From Leptobrachium leishanense (lineage: Eukaryota; Chordata; Amphibia; Anura; Megophryidae), in contig CM019065.1 of the NCBI GenBank assembly GCA_009667805.1, positions 16,938,952-17,002,951 of the forward strand: 64,000 nt of DNA. The letters run 5' to 3'. Made by a program: the position numbers and the translations under genes. This document shows positions 45,884-56,602 of this stretch, in pieces. The notes below the pieces were generated by a model. The model was not told the origin of the DNA, did not search any database, and worked only from the letters and a program-made list of their open reading frames with translations. Positions within the stretch are counted from its first letter, which is position 1. Each line of letters begins with the position of its first letter.

Positions 45884-48800
45884 ATGCTTTCTCTCACGCT
45901 TCTACTCTTTACTTCTACTTTTCTCCTTAAATGGAACTCCTGCCCCTCTACCACCGACCCCTACACTATCTGCATCTCTCCCTCCCTCCTCTCGTCCCAC
46001 ATGATGGCCTCGCATGAGCTCCTTTGTTTCCTCAGAACATGGTCTCCCTCTAACTCTCGCGCTGCCAATCACTCCCACAAATCCCATTCCCACCTTCTCT
46101 TTCTCACCCTCCTGCTGCTACTCTCTTCAGGTGACATATCCCCTAACCCTGGCCCCACAACACATCCAATACTTCCCTCTCATCCTATCTCCATCGCACA
46201 TAAATCACCTCCCTGCAAGCCCAGCAACCTCATCCCCATAATCCCTCAGCGCCTGTCCTCTTTCTCCTGCGCCCTCTGGAACGCTCGCTCTGTGTGCAAC
46301 AAACTCACAGCCGTCCATGACCTCTTCCTTTCAAACTCCTTCAACCTCCTAGCTTTAACTGAAACCTGGTTAACTCCCTCTGACACGGCCTCCGTTGCTG
46401 CTCTCTCACATGGCGGTCTACACTTGAGCCATACCCCCAGACCGGGTGAGAGAAATGGTGGCGGGGTCGGAATCCTGCTCTCTCCCACCTGCACCTACCA
46501 GCATCTCCCTCCACCCCCATCCCTCTCCTTCTCCTCCTTCGAGACACACTGCATCCGCCTGTTCTCTCCTCTGGCTCTCAGGGTGGCAGTCATCTACCGC
46601 CCACCGGGACCAACCTCCCAGTTCTTTGACCACTTTGCTACCTGGCTCTCTCACTTTCTGTCTTCTAATCTTCCATGCCTAGTTCTCGGGACTTCAACAT
46701 TCCCATTGACGATCCTTCCGCCCCTGCTGCCTCCAAACTTCTTTCACTCACGTCCTCCCTTGGACTCACACAATCCTCCCTCCTCCCTACCCACCGCGAT
46801 GGTCACGCTATTGACCTTGTCTTTTCCAACCTCTGCTCCATTTCTGAGTTCAACTGTCGCCCTTTCCCCATCTCTGACCACCACCTTCTCTCTTTCAACC
46901 TATCTGGACTTCCTAAACACCCTGCTCCCCACCCCGCACACACACTCGCAGAAATCTACAGGCTGTGGACCCCCATCAATTCTCCAACCTACTTCACCAC
47001 CTCCCTCATACCTCATCCTTTACCTGCCCTGATGCTGCCACTAATCACTACAACACTACGCTTATCTCTGCTCTAGACACTCTTGCTCCTCTTCGACTCT
47101 GTAAGGCCCCACGCCGCCAGCTTCAGCCCTGGCACACCCTCCAGACTCGCTACCTGCAAAGATGCTCCCGCACCGCAGAGCGTGCCTGGAGGAAATCCCG
47201 CTCTGAAGCTGATTTTGTTCACTTCAAGTTTATTCTCCGGTCATACACCTCTGCCCTCCACTTGGCCAAACAATCCTTCTTCTCATCTCTTATATCTACG
47301 CTGTCCTCCAACCCTAAACGGCTCTGGTCCACCTTCAACACCCTCCTCTACCCACCTGCACCTCCCCCCTCAGCTGCCTTCAGCGCTCAAGAGCTGGCAG
47401 ACTACTTCCTCAGTAAAACTTTAACTATCAGAAGCAACATCCCAACACAAGATAGTTATCTGCCACCTCCACTCCCACAGGTCCCATCTGCCACCCTCTG
47501 CCGCTTCCTCCCAACCACTGAGGAGGAAGTCAATTCCTTATTGTCCTCCTCACATCTCACCACGTGCCCGCTCGACCCCATTCCCTCACATCTAATTCCT
47601 CCCCTCTCCTCCTCCCTCACCCCTGCTCTCACACACATCTCAACCTATCTCTCTCCACTGGCTCCTTTCCATCTGCCTTCAAACACGCGCTAGTTACCCC
47701 TTTACTAAAGAAACCATCCCTAGATCCCAACTCTCCATCCAACTACCGCCCTGTATCCCTGCTTCCCTTCACATCAAAGCTCTTAGAAAAACTAGTCTTC
47801 AACCGCCTCTCCCTCTTCCTGTCCTCCAATTCACTACTTGACCCCCTGCAATCTGGCTTCCGTCCGCTACACTCAACTGAAACTGCCCTCACCAAAGTCA
47901 CCAACGACCTCCTAACTGCTAAAAAACATGGCCACTATTCTATTCTCATCCTGCTTGACCTCTCGGCTGCTTTTGACACTGTTGACCACCCCCTCCTTCT
48001 ACAGACCCTCAACTCTCTGGGTCTCGGTGACACTGCACTTGCTTGGATTGACTCCTATTTATCCAACAGGTCCTTCTGTGTGTCCTTTGCTGGTAACTCC
48101 TCCTCCTCATTGCCTCTATCTGTTGGTGTTCCTCAAGGCTCTGTCCTTGGTCCTCTGCTCTTTTCCATCTACACCTCCTCCCTGGGCAAAATCATCAACA
48201 GCTTTGGCTTTAATTACCACCTCTACGCTGATGACACTCAGATCTACCTCTCTACCCCTGATCTCTCTCCCCCTGTCCTTTCAAAAGTCAGTGACTGTTT
48301 ATCTGGCATCTCCTCCTGGATGGCCTCCCACCACCTAAAGATCAACATGTCAAAGACTGAGCTCCTACTTATTCCTCCCTCTAATGCCGCCCCACCTCCT
48401 GACTTCTCGATCACGGTGGAGGGTATCACCATCTCCCCATCAAACCAAGTTCGCTGTCTTGGAGTTACACTTGACTCTGCTCTTTCCTTCATCCCCACAT
48501 CAAGTCTCTTTCCTCCTCCTGCCGATATCAACTGCGTAATATTTACAGAATTCGGCCATTTCTTACCGCTGTCGCCACAAAACAACTCATACACGCCCTG
48601 GTAATCTCCCGACTCGACTATTGCAATAATCTCTTATCTGGCCTCCCTCTGTCCCACCTCTCCCCCCTACAATCCATCCTGAACGCCTCCGCCAGGCTAA
48701 TTCACCTCACCCGCCGCTCTGTCTCTGCCGCTCCCTCTGCGAGTCCCTTCACTGGCTCCCCATCCACTGCAGAATTAAGTTCAAAATCCTTATCCTTACC

Positions 48801-49068
48801 TACAAAACCCTCACTAACTCAGCTCCCCACTACCTGTCCTCACTAATCACCAAAACACCCCAGCCCGCTCCCTAAGGTCAAACAGTGACCTGCGCCTAGC
48901 TTCTCCCCGCATCACCTCTTCCCATGATAGACTGCAGGATTTCTCACGCGCAGCCCCCACTCTCTGGAACGCTCTCCCTCGTACTGTCAGACTTTCCCCT
49001 AACTTCTCTTCCTTCAAACGCTCCCTGAAAACATTCCTATTTAGGGAAGCCTACCACCCAACTCACTG
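45884..49068 (+). pseudogene. L2-type endonuclease/reverse transcriptase, frameshifted
   Basis: The frame from 45884 has a hydrophobic start and LLLLLSSGDISPNPGP, then an AP-type endonuclease: ALWNARSVCNKL (Asn), LLALTETWL (Glu), VAVIYRPPG. The endonuclease continues in another frame from about 46680 (RDFNIPID; SDHHLLSF), then a third from about 46965. Reverse transcriptase is in the frame 47564-48604: [47 protein letters not shown] and catalytic YADDTQIY, then [11 protein letters not shown] before a further shift near 48495. The end (LWNALPRTVR and FLFREAYHPTH) is visible to 49068. Catalytic motifs survive but at least four shifts break the protein. Confidence 0.88.
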
Positions 49069-50232
49069 ACGCAACCATCAATCACTCTCACCTTACAGTC
49101 CTCTCCTCCTGTTTCCAACCCCAACCCTCCCAGATTGTGAGTTCCTACGGGAATAGGGCCCTCATCTCCTCCTGTACTGTTTGTCAAATGTTGTTCAATG
49201 TATTGTAACCCTGTCTATACTGTGCTTATTGTACAGCGCTGCGGAATATGCTGGCGCTTTATAAATAAAGAATAATAATAATAATAATAATAACTGCAGA
49301 CTGTCAGCTTTAATTTGAGGGTATGTACATCCAACTCAGGTGAACGGTGTAGGACTTACAGCAGTTTGCAGATGTGCCTCCCACTTGTTAAGGGACCAAA
49401 GGTAATGGGACAATTGGCTTCTCAGCTGTTCCATGGCCAGGTGTGTGATATTCCCTCATTACCCCAATTAGATACCCCAATGCAGATAAAAGGCCCAGAG
49501 TTCATTTCAAGTGTGCTATTTGCATTTGGAATCTGTTGCGGTCAACTCTCAAGATGACATCCAAAGAACTGTCACTATCAGTGAAGCAAGCCATCATTAG
49601 GCTGAAGAAACAAAACAAACCCATCAGAGAGATAGCAAAAACATTAGGCGTGGCCAAAACAACTGTTTGGAACATTCTCAAAAAGAAGGAACACACCGGT
49701 GAGCTCAGCAACACCAAAAGACCCGGGAGACCACGGAAAACAACTGTGGTGGATGACCGAAGAATTCTTTCCCTGGTGAAGAAAACACCCTTCACAACAG
49801 TTGGCCAGATCAAGAGCACTCTTCAGGAGGTAGGTGTATGTGTGTCAAAGTCAACAATCAAGAGAAGACTTCACCAAAGTGAATACAGAGGGTTCACCAC
49901 AAGATGTAAACCATTGGTGAGCCTCAAAAACAGAAAGGCCAGATTAGAGTTTGCCAAACAACACCTAACAAAGCATTCACAGTTCTGGAACAAGATCCTA
50001 TGGACAGATGAGACCAAGATCAACTTGTACCAGAGGAAGAGAAGAGTATGGAGAAGGAAAAGAACTGCTCATGATCCTAAGCATACCACTTAATCAGTGA
50101 AGCATGGTGATGGTAGTGTCATGGCGTGGGCATGTATGGCTGCCAATGGAACTGGTTCTCTTGTATTTATTGATGATGTGACTGCTGACAAAAGCCGCAG
50201 GATGAATTCTGAAGTGTTTCGGGCAATATTAT

Positions 50233-52176
50233 TGTGACGGCACCGTTCTCTTCCGTCTGTCCTGGCTCTCTAGACACCCCTTCGTTGCGGTCAGCCCGGC
50301 TACTGGGAGCGCTGTCCTCAGCGCCTCGAGCAGCTTGACCCGCCTGCTTCTGTTCCTCTGCCCTGGAGCCGTTAGGAATTTCCAGAAGGCGGCTCGGTAC
50401 CTTCTGAGGGTGATAGTGTAGTGTAGCGTCGCTGAATGAAACACCAGACGCGGCTGTATGTTCCAACAGGATCCTCTCTCTCTGAGAGAGTCAGTTCTCT
50501 GACTTTTTAATGAACAAAACGCCACCATTTATGCTGAAGTCCAACAGTCATAATTTGCATAAAATGATGCACCTCGTCCTACCCATACTAATTACATTAT
50601 GTCAGATAGGTATTTACAATAAACATTCTTTACATTCTTTAGCCTTCACCTCACACAACATTTGTATAATCCATTGTTCTAACACATCAGATTAAACACA
50701 CACTATCAGAGATCCCTTGAATTAAACATGCAGCTAGATAATGGGAAAAGCCCTGGTGCATAAATTACACAGCAGTAAAGCTTGTTTACTGGTTACACAA
50801 AAACACATTTACCTACAGGAATATAAGTATTTAAAAAACCAAAGCTATGCCATTTTACACTAAACTAAATTAACCCTTTCGCTGCTGAGGCTTTTCCCGC
50901 CCCTGTGCTGAGGTCATTTTTTACCTGTTTTGCGCATCATGTTTAAACGTGTTTTTAAGGCTTATTTTAGTATATGACACCGACATATTATATATCGTTC
51001 TTTCCGTCAGACTCGGTAGATTCATAATATGTCATTATTATATGTATACGTTATGTCATGTCTGTATATTATAACAAAAAATGCAATAAAATATGTATTT
51101 TCAATAATTTACAATGTGTAAAGTGTTTTTTTTCACATTTTAACATGCGAGCAATTGCGGTTATATTTTGTATGGGGTGCGCTTGTTAAAAAAATTAGAG
51201 ATGGGGTCTCGTTACATTTTTTTTGGGGGAAAATGACACTATTTTTAACAAACGCACCGCATACAAAAATCATTAGTGCAGCATCATTGTTCACATTATA
51301 ATTGAAATGGGAACAATATTGCTACACTAACAAACCAAAAAAAATAAAAAAAAAGTGTTTATTTATTTATTTTTTTTTTAATTTTTTTTTATTTTTATTT
51401 TTTATTTTTTTTTTACAAAATTTTTAACTTTCATGTTTGGTATCGTTGGAACGGCCATGCTCTGGCCGATCCAACGATACCAAAATTTAACCCCTAACTG
51501 CCACGGATCGGGAGATAGGGAGTTCATTGGAACTCCCTATCTCCACACTTGGTGGCAGTTAGGGGTTAACTGTAGGACTGGCGTCATCGTGCTACGCACG
51601 ATGACGCCAGTCCTCTGGGGGAGTTCCCGGAAGCTTGGCCGACATCCAAGATGTCGGCCAGCTCCCGGGAAGGATCGCGAACCGGTGCTTTTCAGCGCCG
51701 ATTCGCGATCCAGCTCCCCAGGGGTTGCCCTTCCAAATGATGCCTGGGTTAAGCCTCTGTGCGCCGCCGATCGGGAGGGAGAGAGGTCCGAAGGACCTTC
51801 CCCCCCTCCCTTTCAGGCGCCTCCTCCGCACATGCGGGGGGGGCGCCTGAATTAGGTGTCATCGCGCCCCCGCGATGACACCTAATGTTGGCGGCTGCTG
51901 GTCCGGATGCGCGGCTGACATCCAGGATGTCAGCCCGCACCGGAGGGGCCAGCGATCGGCCGGAACCCGGCCGAACGCTGACCCCGATGCGAGGACGCGC
52001 TCAGCGCGTCCTCCGCATACCAGCGGGAATGCTGAGGACGCGCTGAGCGCGTCCTTAGCATTCAAGTGGTTAAACTAAAACCAAACAATGTAAAATATAT
52101 TTAAAAACACACGATATAAATGAACATAAAGTCTCTTGGGGTTTGAAGCATGGAGCGTTACATCAGCTCCATGACA
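50233..52176. mobile_element. solo LTR inside Tc1 B, split by a TTAA element
   Basis: TGTGACGGCACC at 50233 and CTCCATGACA ending 52176; ATTAT at 50228-50232 and 52177-52181 is a 5-bp duplication that restores the Tc1 sequence when the insert is removed. Without the nested TTAA element it is about 0.75 kb. No internal retroviral genes. Confidence 0.85.
50874..52069. mobile_element. TTAA-target DNA element, complete copy (1196 bp)
   Basis: Flanked by TTAA at 50870-50873 and 52070-52073. Ends CCCTTTCGCTGCTGAGGC and, read inward from the right, CCACTTGAATGCTAAGGACG. One half is AT-rich, the other GC-rich. It holds long hairpins: GGTATCGTTGGAACGGCCA near 51437 with its complement by 51482; GGAGATAGGGAGTTCATTGG with complement near 51512-51544; CTGGCGTCATCGTGC with complement near 51580-51612; GGACGCGCTCAGCG-type pairs near 51992 and 52035. 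TTAA targets and CCC-like ends suggest piggyBac or Kolobok superfamilies. No transposase. Confidence 0.82.
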
Positions 52177-53602
52177 ATTATCTGCTCACATTCAGCCAAA
52201 TGCTGCCGAACTCATTGGACGGCGCTTCACAGTGCAGATGGACAATGACCCAAAGCGTACTGCAAAAGCAACCAAAGAGTTTTTGAAGGGACAGAAGTGG
52301 AATGTTATGCAATGGCCAAGTCAATCACCTGACCTGAATCCCATTGAGCATGCATTTCACTTGCTGAAGACAAAACTGAAGGGAAAATGCCCCAAGAACA
52401 AGCAGGAACTGAAGACAGTTGCAGTAGAGGCCTGGCAGAGCATCACCAGGGATGAAACCCAGTGTCTGGTGATGTCTATGAGTTCCAGACTTCAGGCTGT
52501 GATTGACTGCAAAGGATTTGTAACCAAGTATTAAGAAGGGAAAGTTTGATTTATGATTATTATTCTGTCCCATTACCTTTGGTCCCTTAACAAGTGGGAG
52601 GCACATCTGCAAACTGCTGTAAGTCCTACACCGTTCACCTGAGTTGGATGTACATACCCTCAAATTAAAGCTGACAGTCTGCAGTTAAAGCACATCGTGT
52701 TTGTTTCATTCCAACTCCATTGTGGTGGTGTATAGAGCCAAAGATGTTAGAATTGTGTCCATGTCCCAATATTTCTGGACCTGACTGTATGTGTTCATAA
52801 ATTGTCTCACCGCCAATTTTGGTGCTCTCTTGTTCGGCGCACGTCGGTACCCTTCAGTGATTTCTGTTCACTGCAGGGTCCCCAAAGTGCGCCGAATGTC
52901 GCTGATCAGCCTGCTGAAGACAGCAGACGATCTGCCGACTGCAGGCAAACTGAACGCCGCTGAAATTTTTTAAAAAGGCGTTTGTCATGCACAGGCATAG
53001 TTATGGTGTTGTAACAGATTTAAAGGCCTGCTTCAATGGCCATGTGCCTCTGTTTACAACTCAATGCAAGTCAATGGGACTCAAAGTTCGATTTTTAGAG
53101 TGCCCTCCAAGAGGGCATATATGCTAGATATTTGCCATAAAAGGTGTATGGGGGTCCGGGTAGAGCCCTGGGGACAGGAAACAAGGACAAAAAGTAAAAA
53201 AAAATCATTTTTAAAGGAACTGTGAGTTTTCCATGAAATAAGGGTTAAAAATAAAAACGAAAAATTCCTTCAGATATCGTGCCTAGGAGGTCCCCATAAC
53301 CTGCCCATGAAGTGGCGGATATGTAGGATGCATAGAAACATTTAAAAACAATGTCCGGGTCCGGGTAGTGCCCTGGGGGACAGGAAACAAGGACAAAAAG
53401 TTTAAAAAAAGAAGTTTTTAACCCCTTCACTGCTGACGACGTGTGGGACACGTCCTCAGTTACTCCCGCTGTATGCTGGGGAGGACGTTTCCCACACGTC
53501 ATCAGCTTTGCGGGACCCCCGGCGGAGATACTCACCTCTCTGTCCGGGGTCCCTCAGCATTCTGACTTCAGCGTCCTCAGACGCTGAAGTCAAGCTCCTC
53601 CC

Positions 53603-55549
53603 CAGGGCCGGATTAAGATCTCTAAGGGCCTGGAGCTGAAGATTTTGGTGGGCTTTTTTAGGAATTTAGTGAAATGAACACATATTTTAGGTTATATAAT
53701 AGTGCAGATACGGGTATATGTAACCGGGCAGATACTGTGTGAGTAAATTTACATTCAGATTTCAATCATTTACAGGGTTATCCAAAGAGATCCGAATTGC
53801 TGGAGAAAGGTAACCGAACGCTGAAAATCAGCGTTCGGTTACCTTTCTTGGCCATTCGGCTATACAGAGAGCAGGCAATACGCCAAATCCTGTCGAATTG
53901 CCTGCACATACGGTGACTGTTCGGTCCCTGTTCGGTGCCTGTTCGAGGGCAGTGAAATCCCCATGAAAAAGCACTGCTTCGGATATTCAGAGAACACAAA
54001 CCAGCAGTGAAAGGTTCCCCTAATGCCCTGTCATTCGGTGGTTTCATTCGGCAAATTTATTCAGGAGAATCCCATAGGCTTCAATGTTAAAAATATTCCC
54101 GTTTTAATTCAATATCTAATAAACCGTTCATTATAAAATTCTGCAGCAAAAAGTCTCTTTATTTATAGATTTTTTTAGGATATTTTAAGCATTTTTCAGA
54201 ATTTTTTAAAAAAAATTAAAAGTCTGGTTTTTTTTTTTTTTCAGTTTGCTTATTTTTTTTGTAACAGCCCTCTTTATTATCATTCCCTGGACCTCCTGTG
54301 AAAATTTCAGACATTTTCGCTCAGTAGTTTCTTTGCAAACAGCGTTTCTTTTTCCCAGATTCATACAAATGGTTTTTCTAATTTATTCACTGCCTCCTCT
54401 ACGTCACAGCTGCTTCGGCTCTGTGTGATTCGGCTCCTGTTCGGCTCCTGTTCGTCTTTTTCAAAGGTTAATCCAGATGTTTTTGCTTGTTTTCAGCGTG
54501 CATTCGGTTAGTTTTCGGTGGGTTTGCGTCAGCTTTTCCCTGCAATTCGGGGACCCTGTGCTGTTTGCTGAATACACCGCAGGGTCACCGAAATGCAATC
54601 GGCAAAAGGAACCGAATTGAAGAGAACGAAAAGTCACCGAACGTGCGGTGACTTTTCGAATCTCTTTGGATAACCCTGTTAGTGTGTAAAATAATTTTTT
54701 CACATTTTATCATCCAAACCTTTGGTTATATATTCTATAGGGCATTCTTGTTAAAAAAAAAATAATTGAAATGGGAACCTGTTACTGCATTTTTCTGAGA
54801 AAATATACAATTTTAACCAAAAATGAAATATTTCCCTTGTGTTTTGGAGGATAGTGTTTTATGAATAATATGACTGTATAAAACCCTGACCTTGCTCCCA
54901 GCATGGGAAATGAGAAGGTGGGTAATGGAAGTGGTATTGCTCATTTTATACGTGACAAATGGACAATGCCATTGATTTTTGAACTAAAAATAAGTAGATA
55001 AAAAATGTTTATATGTTTTTTTCTTTTAGATTTTACATGTTTCGTATTAATGCAAAGGCCAGACTCTGTACTGTCCAATGACTCCTTCACTTGACCTTGT
55101 GAGGTGTAAAGATTAGTGACGCAGGGTTCCAAAGTCGTCCCCCCCGTGCACTTTGCTGCAGTGCGGCAGTTTAGGTATTTGGTGTAACAATTTGTAATGA
55201 CGGATCGTGCCATCACTTCCACACTTGAGATGGTGAGTTAGTGCAGCATCATTGTTCCCGTAATAAATGAAAAGTGTTAAGTATTGCTGTGTTAGAAAGA
55301 AAAAATAAAGAAATATTTATTATTTTATTTTTATTGTTAAGGAAAACCTGGTCATGTTTGGTATCATTGGAAAGGCCATGCCCTGGCCTTTCCAGTGTTA
55401 CCTCACATGACCCTGTAGCTGCTATGGTGTTGGAGATATTGGGGTCCAAATGCCCATCAAAGCAGACATTGTTATTTTTTCTCTGGGCCTATTCTGGGAC
55501 ATGGGCCTGGAGCTGCTGCTCCATCTGCCCCTATGTTAATCCGGCCCTG
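53603..55549. mobile_element. hAT element C (1947 bp, non-autonomous)
   Basis: Perfect 14-bp inverted ends CAGGGCCGGATTAA and TTAATCCGGCCCTG; perfect 8-bp duplication CTCCTCCC at 53595-53602 and 55550-55557. Second-order inverted similarity: GGGCCTGGAGCTG occurs near both ends in direct orientation. The interior (53700-53770 and 54680-55440) resembles the middle of the TTAA family, including the GGTATCATTGGAAAGGCCAT hairpin at 55359. No transposase. Confidence 0.88.
53773..54678. mobile_element. hairpin-ended DNA element, copy D (906 bp)
   Basis: Ends CAGGGTTATCCAAAGAGATC and GAATCTCTTTGGATAACCCT-G. Left subterminal hairpin AAAGGTAACCGAACGCTGAA and complement; right subterminal hairpin GAAAAGTCACCGAACG and complement. 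Comparison with the empty site (21395-21420, TCAATTATTTACGTC...) suggests a TTA duplication at the insertion point. Copy lies inside hAT C. Confidence 0.87.
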
Positions 55550-55764
55550 CTCCTCCCGACGTAAATGACGTCATCGCGCCATGTGTGATGATGTCTTTTC
55601 CAGGCGACCCCCGGCCAGGGCTGGTGCAAGCATTTTAATCTAGTCAGGCGAAGGTGCATTTTGGTGCCCCCCCCATCCGTGTCATGTCAAGCCAATCAGG
55701 ATAGAGGTGCCATGATAATCTCTATATATACACATATATATACACACTAGGGTTGCTCATATAA

Positions 55765-56190
55765 GTATATTTGCCCCCAGCTCATATAAGTATATTTGCC
55801 CCCAGATCACATGTGGATATATTTGCCCCCAACTCATGGATATATTTGCCCCCAACTCATGGATATATTTACCCCCAGATTACATGGGTATATATTTGCC
55901 CCCAGCTCATGGATATATTTTCCCCCAACTCATGGATATATTTACCCCCAGATTTATTTTTTTTTGAGAAAGGATTTTTCCAGGAAGGATACATTAAGAT
56001 TTCTCTTGTTTTCAAGTATGTACTGGGTGGCGAGTATATATATTTGTATATATTTGCCCCCAGCTCATGGATATATTTGCCCCAACTCATGGATATATTT
56101 ACCCCCAGATTACATGGGTATATATTGCCCCAGCTGATATGGAGATATTTGCCCCAGCTCACATATGGATATATCTGCCCCCAGCTCTCA
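55765..56190 (+). repeat. TTTGCCCCCAGCTCATGGAT tandem repeat
   Basis: About 14 copies of a 20-30-bp unit ATATTTGCCCCCAGCTCATG with changing spacers, split by a 100-bp foreign stretch (55955-56045). Frames such as DIFAPSSWIYLP are artefacts. Confidence 0.85.
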
Positions 56191-56545
56191 CCTGCTGCCA
56201 GGCCCCCCAGGCTCCGCCGGCGTTCCTCATGGTGGCGAGCGACCGCTGACATGATGCAGCTTTGCCGCTCGCCGGGCAGGAACCACATGACCATCGCACC
56301 CGCGTTCTCGCGAGATCGCGCGCGGCGCTGGTCAGGTGGTTCGGCCCCTAGCACTGCACCGGGTCTCCCCGGCCGACCAAGATGGCGACGCTCGGGGCCA
56401 GGGAATTTCACTCCTACAAACTGGCAGGAAGCCAGATAGTAAGTCGGCCGCCTGTGCCGCCTTACGCTAGCGGAGATCGCCTGGAAGGGAGGGGGCGGGA
56501 TCCGTTCGGATCCCTCTCCCTCCCGATTGGGAGGTCCCACAAAAA

Positions 56546-56602
56546 AAAGCCAGGCACCGCTTAAAAGGGGAGAGTCTCCCCTTTTAAGCGGTGCCTGGCT
56601 TT
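56546..56602. repeat. perfect 28-bp palindrome in TTAA element
   Basis: Arms 56546-56573 and 56575-56602 (AGCCAGGCACCGCTTAAAAG and continuing) are perfect complements around one base. Diverged versions sit at 59224-59283 and 62190-62251 in two other copies of the family. Confidence 0.93.

Larger units (their letters stand above)
45368..49290 (+). mobile_element. L2-clade LINE, 5' repeats to 3' (ATA)n tail
   Basis: Bounded by TAACTGCA at 45360-45367 and 49291-49298, an 8-bp target-site duplication. It has three 67-bp 5' repeats, one long coding region (endonuclease then reverse transcriptase) and a tail GCGCTTTATAAATAAAGAAT followed by ATA repeats, as in L2/CR1-type elements that end in microsatellites. 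Near full length but frameshifted. Confidence 0.88.
49554..52534 (+). pseudogene. Tc1-like transposase of element B, split
   Basis: ATG at 49554 (MTSKELSLSVKQ) starts a frame with helix-turn-helix motifs (REIAKTLGVAKTTVWNILKK), a PGRPRKTT hinge, and D1 in WNKILWTDETKIN, to a stop at about 50091 after HDPKHTT. Following sequence (VKHGDGSVMAWACMAANGTG in a shifted frame) continues to the solo LTR at 50233. The rest resumes at 52182 with D2 in QMDNDPKRTAKAT and E in LNPIEHAFHLLK, ending TAA at 52534. All three acidic residues are present across the pieces, spaced DD34E, but frame and insertion breaks make it non-functional. Confidence 0.9.
45260..52787 (+). mobile_element. Tc1/mariner element B, split by a LINE and a solo LTR
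   Basis: Outer ends CAGTCAGGTCCAGAAATATT (45260) and its complement (ending 52787) are flanked by TA (45258-45259, 52788-52789). The inverted repeats are about 215 bp long, continuing after the LINE to about 49404 on the left and starting near 52567 on the right, and differ at only a few positions. The L2 LINE at 45368-49290 lies inside the left repeat; a solo LTR at 50233-52176 lies inside the transposase gene. Confidence 0.92.

Noticed and set aside
55620..55660. Possible start of another hAT element (CAGGGCTGGTGCAAG)
   Set aside because: No matching inverted end or 8-bp duplication could be found; a similar phrase at 39724 also lacks a partner.
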